Shown piece after piece: positions 55,182 through 63,301 of a DNA stretch of 64,000 nucleotides. Each line of letters begins with the position of its first letter. The first letter of the stretch is position 1. The notes below the pieces were generated by a model. The model was given only the letters and a program-made list of their open reading frames with translations. It was not told where the DNA came from and made no database searches. Made by a program: the position numbers and the translations under genes. The DNA is taken from NCBI RefSeq assembly GCF_014874095.1, contig NZ_JADBEB010000001.1, positions 5,642,001 to 5,706,000 of the forward strand. The letters run 5' to 3'. The stretch is from Plantactinospora soyae. Lineage in GTDB: Bacteria > Actinomycetota > Actinomycetes > Mycobacteriales > Micromonosporaceae.

Positions 55182-55211
55182 GGTGGCGGCGCCGTTCCCG
55201 GCGCCGCCACC
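55182..55211 (+). terminator. Perfect 13-bp intergenic hairpin between the two large glycosidase genes
   Basis: GGTGGCGGCGCCG (55182-55194) pairs with 55199-55211 around the tetraloop TTCC. It begins ten bases after the stop and ends 31 bases before the next start. Confidence 0.8.
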
Positions 55212-55241
55212 ACCCCCGCCAAGATTGAGGAGATCGACACC

Positions 55242-58200
55242 GTGAACACCACCGTGGGGCGCGGCGCCGCTCCACCACGCCCTCGGCGCTTAGGAAGACC
55301 GGTCCGGCCGAGGCCGCCGCGAGAGGCCCGTACCGGTAGGACGGTCTTCCTGGGCCGGCTCCGCGCGACAGCAGCAGCGGTGGTCGCCGGGCTCCTCGCC
55401 GGCGGCCTGGTCGGGGTCGCCCAGCCGGCCGCCGCCGCCGACTCGTACACCTTCACCAACACCCGGAACCCGATCCTCGGCGACGGCAGCTACTACTCGG
55501 CCGATCCGGCGCCGCTGGTGGTCCCGGCCGGCGCCCCCGGCAACCCCGGCGACCGCGACGAGTTGTACATCTACACCGGCCACGACGAGGCCGGGCCGTC
55601 CACCAACGACTTCATCATGAACGAGTGGGGCGCGTTCCGGACCACGGACGTCGACGCCGGCCAGTGGACCCACCATCCGTCGCTGATGCGGCCGGAACAG
55701 GTCTTCGCCTGGGCGACGCCGGGCCGTGCGTACGCCGGCCAGGTGATCCGGGGCGTTGACGGGCGCTACTACTGGTACGTCCCGATCCACGAGCGGGACA
55801 GCCCGGCGTCCGACAAGTTCGCGATCGGCGTGGCCGTCTCGGCGAGCCCGACCGGGCCGTGGACCGACCACGCGGGCGGGCCGATCATCTCCCAGCGGGT
55901 GCCGACGGCCAACACCATCCACAACATCGACCCGACGATCCTGATCGACGGCGAGGCACCGAACCAACGGGTGTACGTCTGGTGGGGTTCCTTCAGCCAG
56001 CTCCGGATGCTCGAGTTCCAGCAGGACATGAAGACCCCGATCGGCACCCCGCGCACCGTCACCGGCCTGACCGGGTTCTTCGAGGCGCCGTGGGCCTTCA
56101 AGCGCAACGGCACCTACTACTTCGCGTACGCCGGGAACAACGCCGGCCCGTCCTCGGCCTGCACCCCGGCGAACTACCACGCCTGCATCGCGTACGCGAC
56201 CGCGTCGTCGCCCGAGGGACCGTGGACCTACCGGGGAACCGTTCTCCGGCCGGTCTCCTCGACGACGAGCCATCCGGGCATCCTGGAGTTCGACGGCCAG
56301 TGGTATCTCGCCTACCACACCGCCGACGCCGTCGGCGGCGGCCACTTCCGCCGGTCGGTGGCGATCGACCGGCTCGAGTGGGACGACACGCAGACCCCAC
56401 CCCGGATGAAGCCCGTCACGCCGACCCCGGTCCGAGGACGCGACCTCACCCCCCGGGCCAACATCGCCCAGGAGGCGAAGGTCACCGTCTCCAACCAGCC
56501 CGTGCCCACCCAGTACTGGGTGAAGGCGCTCAACGACGAGATCGTCCGGTCGAACCCGCTGCCGCCGGACATGTGGGGGACCTGGACCGGCAACAACCCG
56601 CCCCAGCAGTGGGTGCAGTACACCTGGGACCAGCCGATGCGGATCTCCGGTTCGCAGATCGACTTCTGGAACGACCAGCCGCAGGGCACCGGCGTCGGCG
56701 TCGCCGCACCGGCCCGCTGGCGCATCCAGTACTGGGACCTCGCGGGCGGACGGTGGCTCGACGTACCGAACCCGAGCGGCTATCCGACCGGCACGCAGGG
56801 CCCGCAGAACACCACGTTCGACGCGGTGACCACCACACAGGTCCGGGCGACCTTCGACGCGTCGACGGGCGGCAGCACCTACTCCGCGGTGGCGGTCGAG
56901 GAGTGGAAGGTCCTCGCCGCCCCGCCGCAGTCCGTCGCCGCACCGCCGATGACGGTCGAGGTGGGGGAGACGGAACTGCCCGGCACCGTCGGGGTGTCGT
57001 TCGACGGCGAAACGCTGCGGGTGCCGGTCTTCTGGGATCCGGTGACGCCGGAACAGGTCGCGCGGCCCGGCACGTTCAGCATCGCGGGCAGCGTGCTCGG
57101 CTATGCCGCCGGCCGGGTCACCGCACAGGTCACCGTCATCTCGCCGGGCGACACCGAGGGTGACGAAACCCGGCCGACCCTGACGCTCACGCCGAGCGGC
57201 AGCGCCGGCACCGCCGGCTGGTTCCGGTCCGCGGTGGGGGTGCGGGCCGCCGGTGTCGACGACCGGGGCGGCCGGATGACCATCGAGTCGCGGGTCGACG
57301 ACGGGCAGCCGACCGTCGTCAGCGACGTGCGGTACGTCGACGTTACGGTCGCCGGGGACGGCCAGCACAGCGTCACGGCGACCGCGACCGACCGCGCCGG
57401 CAACGTCTCCACGCCGGCGACCCTCGCCGTACGCATCGACGCCACGGCGCCGGCCAGCACGGCCACCGTGGACAGCGCCACCCGGAAGGTCACCGTGACC
57501 GCGAGCGACGCCACCTCCGGGGTCGCCCGGGTCGAGTACTCCATCGACACCGGACCGTGGACCGCCTACACCGGCCCGGTCGCGGCGCCCGACGGCAACC
57601 GGCACACCGTCTCGTTCCGGGCGCTCGACGTGGCGGGAAACCCGGAGACCGCCAGGAACGTCACCATCCCGGCGGACCTGTCCGGACCACTCACCGGCAA
57701 CATCGGGCCGGTCGCGACCCCGACCGCCGCCTACACGGCGGGCTGGAACAGCGTCACCGCGCTGAACGACGGCGCCGACCCGCAGAACCCGTCCCAGGCG
57801 CAACTCTGGGGCACCTGGTCCGGCACCCGCCCGGCGACCCAGTGGATCCAGTACGACTGGGCCCGCCCGGTGCGGATCACCGGTACCGAGCTGAAGTTCT
57901 GGCGGGACTCCGAGCCCGGCACCGGCGACGGCGTCGCCGCACCCGACGGATGGGTGCTGCAGTACTGGGACGAGGCCACCTCGGCCTGGCGCGACGTTTC
58001 CGGCGCGTCCGCCTACGGCACCAGCACCACCGCGTTCAACACGGTCACCTTCGACCCGGTCACCACGCCCCGGGTCCGGGCCACGATCCGGGCCAACGGC
58101 AACGGCAGCACCTACTCCGCGGTCGCGGTCACGGAGTGGCGGGTCACCGCCGACGACCCGGGCGCCGAGCCGGCCGAGGTACCCGTCACCGTCACCGTCC

Positions 58201-58469
58201 AGCCCCGGTGCGTCGCCGGCAGGGCGTACGTCGCCGTGCAGGCCCGCAACGACCACGACGCGCCGGTACGGATCGCCCTGGAGACCGCGTACGGCGAGCG
58301 TTCCTTCGCGACCGTCGCGGTGGGCGCCAACGCCTACCAGTCGTTCGCCACCCGGACGGCCTCGGCCCGGGCGGGCTCGGTCACCGTCCGCGCCACCGGG
58401 ACCGTGGACGGTATGGAGGTCACCACTGTCCACTCCGCCGAACACGCCGGCATCGCCTGCACCAACTGA
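55242..58469 (+). CDS. Secreted GH43-family enzyme with two sugar-binding modules, Ig-like repeats and shared C-terminal module
   Basis: A 1075-residue protein from the GTG nine bases after GAGGAG. An unusually long basic N-region precedes the signal helix (cut near QPAAAA). The five-bladed GH43 domain (about 68-410) shows the three acidic residues in SADPAPLVVPAG, NIDPTILIDGE and GFFEAPWAFKRNG. Two related F5/8-like modules (about 413-560 and 830-970; both contain MWGTW/LWGTW and STYSAVAV-EW) flank Ig-like repeats. The last 100 residues resemble the end of the preceding protein. Likely an arabinofuranosidase, arabinanase or xylosidase acting outside the cell. Confidence 0.9.
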   Translation: MNTTVGRGAAPPRPRRLGRPVRPRPPREARTGRTVFLGRLRATAAAVVAGLLAGGLVGVAQPAAAADSYTFTNTRNPILGDGSYYSADPAPLVVPAGAPGNPGDRDELYIYTGHDEAGPSTNDFIMNEWGAFRTTDVDAGQWTHHPSLMRPEQVFAWATPGRAYAGQVIRGVDGRYYWYVPIHERDSPASDKFAIGVAVSASPTGPWTDHAGGPIISQRVPTANTIHNIDPTILIDGEAPNQRVYVWWGSFSQLRMLEFQQDMKTPIGTPRTVTGLTGFFEAPWAFKRNGTYYFAYAGNNAGPSSACTPANYHACIAYATASSPEGPWTYRGTVLRPVSSTTSHPGILEFDGQWYLAYHTADAVGGGHFRRSVAIDRLEWDDTQTPPRMKPVTPTPVRGRDLTPRANIAQEAKVTVSNQPVPTQYWVKALNDEIVRSNPLPPDMWGTWTGNNPPQQWVQYTWDQPMRISGSQIDFWNDQPQGTGVGVAAPARWRIQYWDLAGGRWLDVPNPSGYPTGTQGPQNTTFDAVTTTQVRATFDASTGGSTYSAVAVEEWKVLAAPPQSVAAPPMTVEVGETELPGTVGVSFDGETLRVPVFWDPVTPEQVARPGTFSIAGSVLGYAAGRVTAQVTVISPGDTEGDETRPTLTLTPSGSAGTAGWFRSAVGVRAAGVDDRGGRMTIESRVDDGQPTVVSDVRYVDVTVAGDGQHSVTATATDRAGNVSTPATLAVRIDATAPASTATVDSATRKVTVTASDATSGVARVEYSIDTGPWTAYTGPVAAPDGNRHTVSFRALDVAGNPETARNVTIPADLSGPLTGNIGPVATPTAAYTAGWNSVTALNDGADPQNPSQAQLWGTWSGTRPATQWIQYDWARPVRITGTELKFWRDSEPGTGDGVAAPDGWVLQYWDEATSAWRDVSGASAYGTSTTAFNTVTFDPVTTPRVRATIRANGNGSTYSAVAVTEWRVTADDPGAEPAEVPVTVTVQPRCVAGRAYVAVQARNDHDAPVRIALETAYGERSFATVAVGANAYQSFATRTASARAGSVTVRATGTVDGMEVTTVHSAEHAGIACTN

Positions 58470-58512
58470 GTCGCACCAACTCCACCCACCACGAATGACA
58501 ACGGAGCATCGC

Positions 58513-59142
58513 ATGAGCACACCGAATCGCAAGCGACTGGTCGCGGGTGCGGCCAGTGCCGTCCTGGCCGGGACGTTGGCGCTGCAGTCGCCGGCTGTGG
58601 CCGACCCCGGCGACAGCACCGACGTGGAGGTGACCGTCGACATCGAGGAGATCAGGGAACCGGGCGTGCTGGCCCTGTCGATCGCCGCCGACTCCGTCGC
58701 GCTGTCCGAGGACGGCTCGACCCTGCTGGTACGCCAGTTCGTCGGTACCCTGCCGACGGTTACGGTCTCCGACACCCGTACCCCCGAGGAGGTGCCCGAC
58801 GGTGCGGCGTGGGCCGTACTGGGTAGCGCCACCGACTTCGTCGGCGCCGCCGGTCAGGCACCGATCAGCGCGGGTCACCTCGGCTGGAAGCCGAAGTTGC
58901 TCGACGGCGGCGAGACCGGTCAGGTCACCGAGGGCGAGGAGGTCGTCACCGTCGTCGACGAGCCGACCCAGCCCGGCAACAACGTCGGTCTGGTCGACCA
59001 GGAGCTGCTGGTGTCGACCTTCGACTCCGAGGCCGTCGCCGGGAACTCGTACTCTGTCAACGCCGACCTGTACCTGCGTACCCCGGCGGATGTCGCCGCC
59101 GGCTCGTACGCCTCGACCCTGACCCTGTCCCTGTTCGAATGA
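58513..59142 (+). CDS. Secreted WxL-like surface protein
   Basis: A 209-residue secreted protein (signal cut near SPAVA, residue 30). The body matches the pattern of WxL-type domains: TVTVSDTRTPEEVPDGAAW with W100 followed by AVLGSATDF, then LGWKPKL (W125), and the closing YSVNADLYLRTPADVAAGSY, ASTLTLSLFE. The classic W-x-L tripeptide is relaxed to W-A-V and W-K-P-K-L. WxL domains bind peptidoglycan non-covalently in Firmicutes. GGAG lies six bases before the ATG. It is next to a DUF916-type partner gene, which supports the call. Confidence 0.75.
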   Translation: MSTPNRKRLVAGAASAVLAGTLALQSPAVADPGDSTDVEVTVDIEEIREPGVLALSIAADSVALSEDGSTLLVRQFVGTLPTVTVSDTRTPEEVPDGAAWAVLGSATDFVGAAGQAPISAGHLGWKPKLLDGGETGQVTEGEEVVTVVDEPTQPGNNVGLVDQELLVSTFDSEAVAGNSYSVNADLYLRTPADVAAGSYASTLTLSLFE

Positions 59143-59148
59143 CGCACG

Positions 59149-59178
59149 GGTGGGGGCCGCGGTGTCGCGGCCCCCACC
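59149..59178 (+). terminator. Perfect 13-bp hairpin between WxL-like gene and its partner
   Basis: GGTGGGGGCCGCG (59149-59161) pairs with 59166-59178 around GTGT, starting seven bases after the WxL-like stop and 27 bases before the next start. It could partly stop transcription, giving more WxL-like protein than anchor. Confidence 0.8.
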
Positions 59179-59204
59179 ACACCCCTGCCGCGAAGGACTC
59201 CGCC

Positions 59205-60272
59205 ATGATCCGAACCTCGCCGCGGGCCCCGCTGCGGCTGCTCGCCGTGCTGGCCGCGGTGCTCGTCACGGTGCCGATCGCGCCCGTCGGCGCGGTCGCG
59301 GAGCCGACCACGCCGACGCTGACCTGGGCGGTCCAGCCGGCGAACCAGAACGGCCCGGACGGCCGCCGGTGGATCGAGCCCACGCTCGACCCGGGGCAGG
59401 TGGTGACCGAGCACCTGGCGGTGCGGAACTTCAGTGACGGCATCGTGGTCTTCTCGCTGAAGGCGGCCGACGGCTACCTGACCGACAAGGGCCGCTTCAA
59501 CATGCTCCCGTCCCACCAGACATCGGTGGACGGCGGCACCTGGATCAAGGTGCAGCAGAAGGTCACCGTCGGGGCCAAGGCGACGAAGGTGGTGCCGTTC
59601 ACCATCACCGCGCCCTCCGGTGCCACCCCGGGAGACCATCCGGCCGGCATCGCGGCGACGGTCACCAGCACCGGGGGCACGGTGGCGGTGGAGAGCCGGG
59701 TCGGATTCCGGGTCATGACGCGGGTCACCGGTACGGTCACCGCCGCCCTGGCCGTCAGCGACCTCACCGCCACGTACCGGCAGTCGTGGAACCCCTTCTC
59801 GCCCGGCACCCTCCGGCTGCGGTACGGCAGCACGAACGCCGGCAACGTCGCGGTGACCGGCACCGGGCAGGCGACGGTCGCCGGGCCGTTCGGCCTGGCC
59901 ACCCGCGACGCCCGGGTCGAGGTCGCGGAGACGCTTCCGGACGGTGGCCGGGAGGTCGACACCCGGGTCACCGGGATCTGGGCGCTGGGACGGCTGCACA
60001 CCACTGTGGAGGTCACCCCTGCCGTCCTCGGTGGCGGTCCGGCCGGCGTCGAGACGCGGCCAGGCTCGGCGGCCGTGACGGTGTGGGCCCTGCCCTGGCC
60101 GCAGTTGGCCCTGGTGACCATCCTGGTGGCCCTGGTCCTCGCCGTCCGGACCGTCGTCCGGCGACGCCGGCAGCGGCTCGCGAAACTCCTCGCGCGCGCC
60201 CGCGACGAGGGGCGGGAGGAAGGTCGGGAGTCCGCGCTCGTCGGCAGCCCGGCCAAGGAGTCCGCCAACTGA
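59205..60272 (+). CDS. DUF916-type WxL-interacting protein, membrane-anchored
   Basis: A 355-residue protein with signal peptide (cut near GAVA), an N-terminal DUF916-like domain (LTWAVQPANQNGPDGRRWIE, LAVRNFSDGIVVFSLKAADG, WIKVQQKVTVGAKATKVVPF, GDHPAGIAATVTS), a second beta domain (SWNPFSPGTLRLRYGSTNAG), one C-terminal membrane helix (about 300-320, LALVTILVALVLAVRTVV) and a basic, charged cytoplasmic tail. In Firmicutes such proteins hold WxL proteins at the cell surface. A GAAGGA site lies eight bases before the ATG. Last gene of the cluster. Confidence 0.82.
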   Translation: MIRTSPRAPLRLLAVLAAVLVTVPIAPVGAVAEPTTPTLTWAVQPANQNGPDGRRWIEPTLDPGQVVTEHLAVRNFSDGIVVFSLKAADGYLTDKGRFNMLPSHQTSVDGGTWIKVQQKVTVGAKATKVVPFTITAPSGATPGDHPAGIAATVTSTGGTVAVESRVGFRVMTRVTGTVTAALAVSDLTATYRQSWNPFSPGTLRLRYGSTNAGNVAVTGTGQATVAGPFGLATRDARVEVAETLPDGGREVDTRVTGIWALGRLHTTVEVTPAVLGGGPAGVETRPGSAAVTVWALPWPQLALVTILVALVLAVRTVVRRRRQRLAKLLARARDEGREEGRESALVGSPAKESAN

Positions 60273-60371
60273 ACAAATCGATGTCCACTATGGTGGAACG
60301 ACCCAATCACGACCGGACGTCCTCTAGAATCGTCACCCGGACCAGGGTGGGGCATTCCGGAAGAAGGACTC

Positions 60372-60413
60372 ATGGCGGAACAGAACCGATCGACCACTGC
60401 CGGTGTCGAATGA
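60372..60413 (+). CDS. Possible 13-codon leader peptide coupled to the P450 gene
   Basis: The frame MAEQNRSTTAGVE has an AGAAGGA site just upstream of its ATG and ends in TGA that overlaps the P450 ATG as ATGA. The P450 start itself lacks a good ribosome site, so translation may arrive through this leader. It could also be a chance frame. Confidence 0.4.
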   Translation: MAEQNRSTTAGVE

Positions 60414-61753
60414 TCAGTCGTGACGTGCCGATAGGTTGCCCGCTGCACGACCGGGCGGTGCCGTTGTACGGCAAGGTGCTCGCCGGTCAGACCTGGGATC
60501 GCCTGCGGGACCGGTTCGGCCCGGTCGCGCCGATCCAGATCGAGCCCGGGGTCGCGGCCTGGCTGGTGCTCGGATACGACGAGTGTGTCGAGGTGCTGCG
60601 CAATCCGGGCGTCTTCACGCACGACTCGCGGATCTGGCGGGAGATCAGCGAAGGCCGGATGTTGCCGGACTCGCCGCTGATGCCGATCTTCGGTTACCGG
60701 CCGAACGTGCTCTACGCCGACGGCCCGGAGCACGAGCGGTTGCGGTCCACCATCGTGGACTCGTTGGCCCGGGTGCCGAAGCAGCGGCTGGAGACCGACA
60801 TCCGCAATCTCGCCGACCAGCTGATCGACCGGTTCATCGCCGACGGCCGCACCGATGCCCTCCAGCAGTACGCGCGCTGGTTGCCGATCCTGGTGATGAA
60901 CCGGATCTACGGCATGGACGACCGGCACGGCTACCTGCTGGCCGAGGTGTCCCGGGCCGTCTTCGACGCGGATCCGGACGCGGCCGGGCAGGCCAACCAG
61001 CAGCTCATCGAGTACTTCGGCGCGGTGGTGGCGGTCAAGCGGGAGCGGCCCGGTGCCGACGTTCCGTCGTGGCTGATGGAGCACGACGCCGAGCTCAACG
61101 ACGAGGAGATGGTGCATCAGCTCGCCCAGATGATGCTCGGCAACTGCGATCCCACCGCCCACCTGATCAGCAACACTCTGGCGGCGTTGCTGACCGATCG
61201 CACCTTCTGGGCGCAGTACGCGCGTTCCGAGTTGCAGGTCGAGGAGGCGGTGAACCGGGTGCTCTGGCAGGATCCGCCGGTGCCGGTGCTGCCGGCCCGC
61301 TTCGCGCGGACCGACACGCAACTGCGCGGCGTACCGGTCAAGGCCGGGGACGCGCTGCTGCTGGGCCTCGCCGCGGCACACGGCGACCCGGTGCTGGGCG
61401 ACGTCACCGGGGCGTCCCAGAGCAGCTATGTGAACCGGGCGCACCTGGCCTGGGGTGCCGGCCCGCACCGTTGTCCCGCCGAGCGACTCGCCCGGCAGAT
61501 CGCGTACATCGGCATCGGACAACTACTGCACCGGATCCCCACCATGCGACTGGCCGTACCGACCAGCGAGCTGAACTGGCGTCCGGTCATGTACCTGCGT
61601 GGGCTGAACGAGCTGCCGATCGAGTTTCCTCCGGGCGAGCCCCGGCTGCCGTCGGAGATGCCGGAGCCGACCGCGCCGCTCGCCGTCGCGAGCGAGAACG
61701 GCAAGGCCCGCGCCTGGTTCACCCGGGTCACCTCCTGGTTGCGCGGACGGTAG
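60410..61753 (+). CDS. Cytochrome P450 lacking the ExxR motif (CYP157-like)
   Basis: A heme mono-oxygenase-type protein of 447 residues. The heme-binding loop is WGAGPHRCPAERLARQ with C355. The I-helix reads GNCDPTAH (G244-T249), without the usual acid-Thr pair order. Where ExxR is expected, the sequence is NRVLW (N282-W286), so both Glu and Arg are missing. CYP157 of streptomycetes is the known group with such a change. A Pro/Ala tail with a basic end (RVTSWLRGR) extends the C-terminus. The substrate is unknown. No conservon (cvn) genes flank it. Confidence 0.88.
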   Translation: MISRDVPIGCPLHDRAVPLYGKVLAGQTWDRLRDRFGPVAPIQIEPGVAAWLVLGYDECVEVLRNPGVFTHDSRIWREISEGRMLPDSPLMPIFGYRPNVLYADGPEHERLRSTIVDSLARVPKQRLETDIRNLADQLIDRFIADGRTDALQQYARWLPILVMNRIYGMDDRHGYLLAEVSRAVFDADPDAAGQANQQLIEYFGAVVAVKRERPGADVPSWLMEHDAELNDEEMVHQLAQMMLGNCDPTAHLISNTLAALLTDRTFWAQYARSELQVEEAVNRVLWQDPPVPVLPARFARTDTQLRGVPVKAGDALLLGLAAAHGDPVLGDVTGASQSSYVNRAHLAWGAGPHRCPAERLARQIAYIGIGQLLHRIPTMRLAVPTSELNWRPVMYLRGLNELPIEFPPGEPRLPSEMPEPTAPLAVASENGKARAWFTRVTSWLRGR

Positions 61754-61978
61754 CGCTGAACGCCGTTCGACCGGCCGGGCAGAAAGCGGCGTCGATTGGA
61801 TCGTCGGTGTCCTGTTAGGATTCGCGGGCTATGTCGAGGTTGATGCGCCATGCGCCGCTATGGGGCAGAACGCCGATTGGTCGGGGTTCACCGGACGCCG
61901 GCTGACCGGTTCGCCATCCGCCTGCGGCAGGGATCGATGATCAGCTTTGGTGGGCCCACGATCAAGGGAGATCGGTCA

Positions 61979-63193
61979 ATGGACACTGGCGTGCGTACCG
62001 AGAACGCCGGGCTTGTGGTGGCCAAGGGAATCGTCCGGTACAGCGGCCACGCGCTCCGGGAACAGATCGTCCGGCAGCGGGCCACCGGCCCGGCCGACGT
62101 GCCGGTGCGGACCCGGGAGGTCAGCCAGGAATGGCTGACCGCCGTCCTGTGCGAGGGGCACCCCGGGGCGGTGGTCGAGGCGTACGAGCTGGAGGACGTC
62201 AGCAGTGGCACGTCGACCCGGTGGCGGGCCACGGTCGCGTACAACGACGCCGGTCACGCCGCCGGTCTGCCCACGGAACTCTTCGCGAAGACGAGTCTGA
62301 GCTGGACCCAGCGCCTCCTGCTGGGCATGGCCGACGTACTCACCGGCGAGCCGGGTTTCTACCAGCACATCCGGCCCCACCTGGACATCGAGGCGCCGCA
62401 CGGCTACCACGGCGCGGTCGACGCGGCGTCGGGGCGGTCGATCGCGCTGATGGAGGACATCGCGACCACCAGGCAGGTGACCTTCTGCACGCCACAGACC
62501 CCGATCTCGCGCGCCGAGATAGAGGACCTGCTCACCGGCATGGCCACCTGGCACGGCAGGTACTGGCAGAGCCCTGAGCTGGACAGGCACCCGTTCCTGC
62601 GCAAGCTGCCGGGTACCTTCGTCGGCAACCTCGCCAGGTTCGCCGGCCTGGAGAAGCGGGCCAGGGTCGGGGTGCAGCGGGCCAGGTCGGTGATGCCCGA
62701 GGCGATCCTGCCGCGACACGACGATCTCTACCGGGCGCTGTGGCGGTCGCTGGAGCTGGCCGGCCAGGGACCACTGACCTTCCTGCACGGCGACTCGCAC
62801 ATCGGCAACGTCTACAAGACCCAGGCCGGCCGGTTGGGATTCTGCGACTGGCAGGTCGTCATGCGCGGCAGCTGGGCGTACGACCTGACGTACACCATCG
62901 TGACCGCGCTGGCGGTGGCCGACCGGCGCGAGTGGGAACGCGACCTGCTGGCCTTCTACCTGGAGCGGCTCGCCGCCGCCGGCGGTACGCCACCGGACTT
63001 CGACGCCGCCTGGCTCGCCTACCGGCAACAGACGTTGTGGGCCTACTTCGGCTGGCTGCTCTCCATCGGACGCAGCGCGATCCAACCCAAGTTCCAGCCG
63101 GACTCGATCAGCCTCGGCATGCTGGAGCGCGCCTCCAACGCCATCCTGGACCTGGACACGCTCGGTGCCGTCAACGGCTCAGCCGCCGACTGA
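61979..63193 (+). CDS. APH-like phosphotransferase (aminoglycoside/ecdysteroid-kinase type)
   Basis: A 404-residue kinase-like protein from the ATG eight bases after AAGGGAG. The catalytic loop is LTFLHGDSHIGNVY with H270, D272 and N277, followed by the metal-binding Asp in GFCDWQVVMRGSWAYDL. The N-terminal lobe contains LFAKTSLSW with the expected ATP-binding Lys. The C-terminal helices (YRQQTLWAYFGWLLSIGRSA) resemble the DUF1679/ecdysteroid kinase-like group more than drug-resistance enzymes. Substrate unknown. It follows the P450 gene by 225 bases on the same strand. Confidence 0.85.
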   Translation: MDTGVRTENAGLVVAKGIVRYSGHALREQIVRQRATGPADVPVRTREVSQEWLTAVLCEGHPGAVVEAYELEDVSSGTSTRWRATVAYNDAGHAAGLPTELFAKTSLSWTQRLLLGMADVLTGEPGFYQHIRPHLDIEAPHGYHGAVDAASGRSIALMEDIATTRQVTFCTPQTPISRAEIEDLLTGMATWHGRYWQSPELDRHPFLRKLPGTFVGNLARFAGLEKRARVGVQRARSVMPEAILPRHDDLYRALWRSLELAGQGPLTFLHGDSHIGNVYKTQAGRLGFCDWQVVMRGSWAYDLTYTIVTALAVADRREWERDLLAFYLERLAAAGGTPPDFDAAWLAYRQQTLWAYFGWLLSIGRSAIQPKFQPDSISLGMLERASNAILDLDTLGAVNGSAAD

Positions 63194-63301
63194 CCGCCCG
63201 TCCGAGGAGTGCTCCGCGCCAGCCGGCGACGGGACTGCGGACTGGCGGCGCCGGGTGGCAGGATGCGTGGAGCATTCGGGGGGACGGGGAGGTATCGGCG
63301 A

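Noticed and set aside
55290-58832. Minus-strand frame of 1180 codons opposite GH43
   Set aside because: Another antisense frame of high-GC coding DNA; GH43 motifs, signal peptide and ribosome site are all on the plus strand.
60410-63193. P450 and neighbour considered as part of a conservon (cvn) operon
   Set aside because: No histidine kinase-like, roadblock, DUF742 or small GTPase gene is present on either side; the neighbours are a DUF916 protein and an APH-like kinase.
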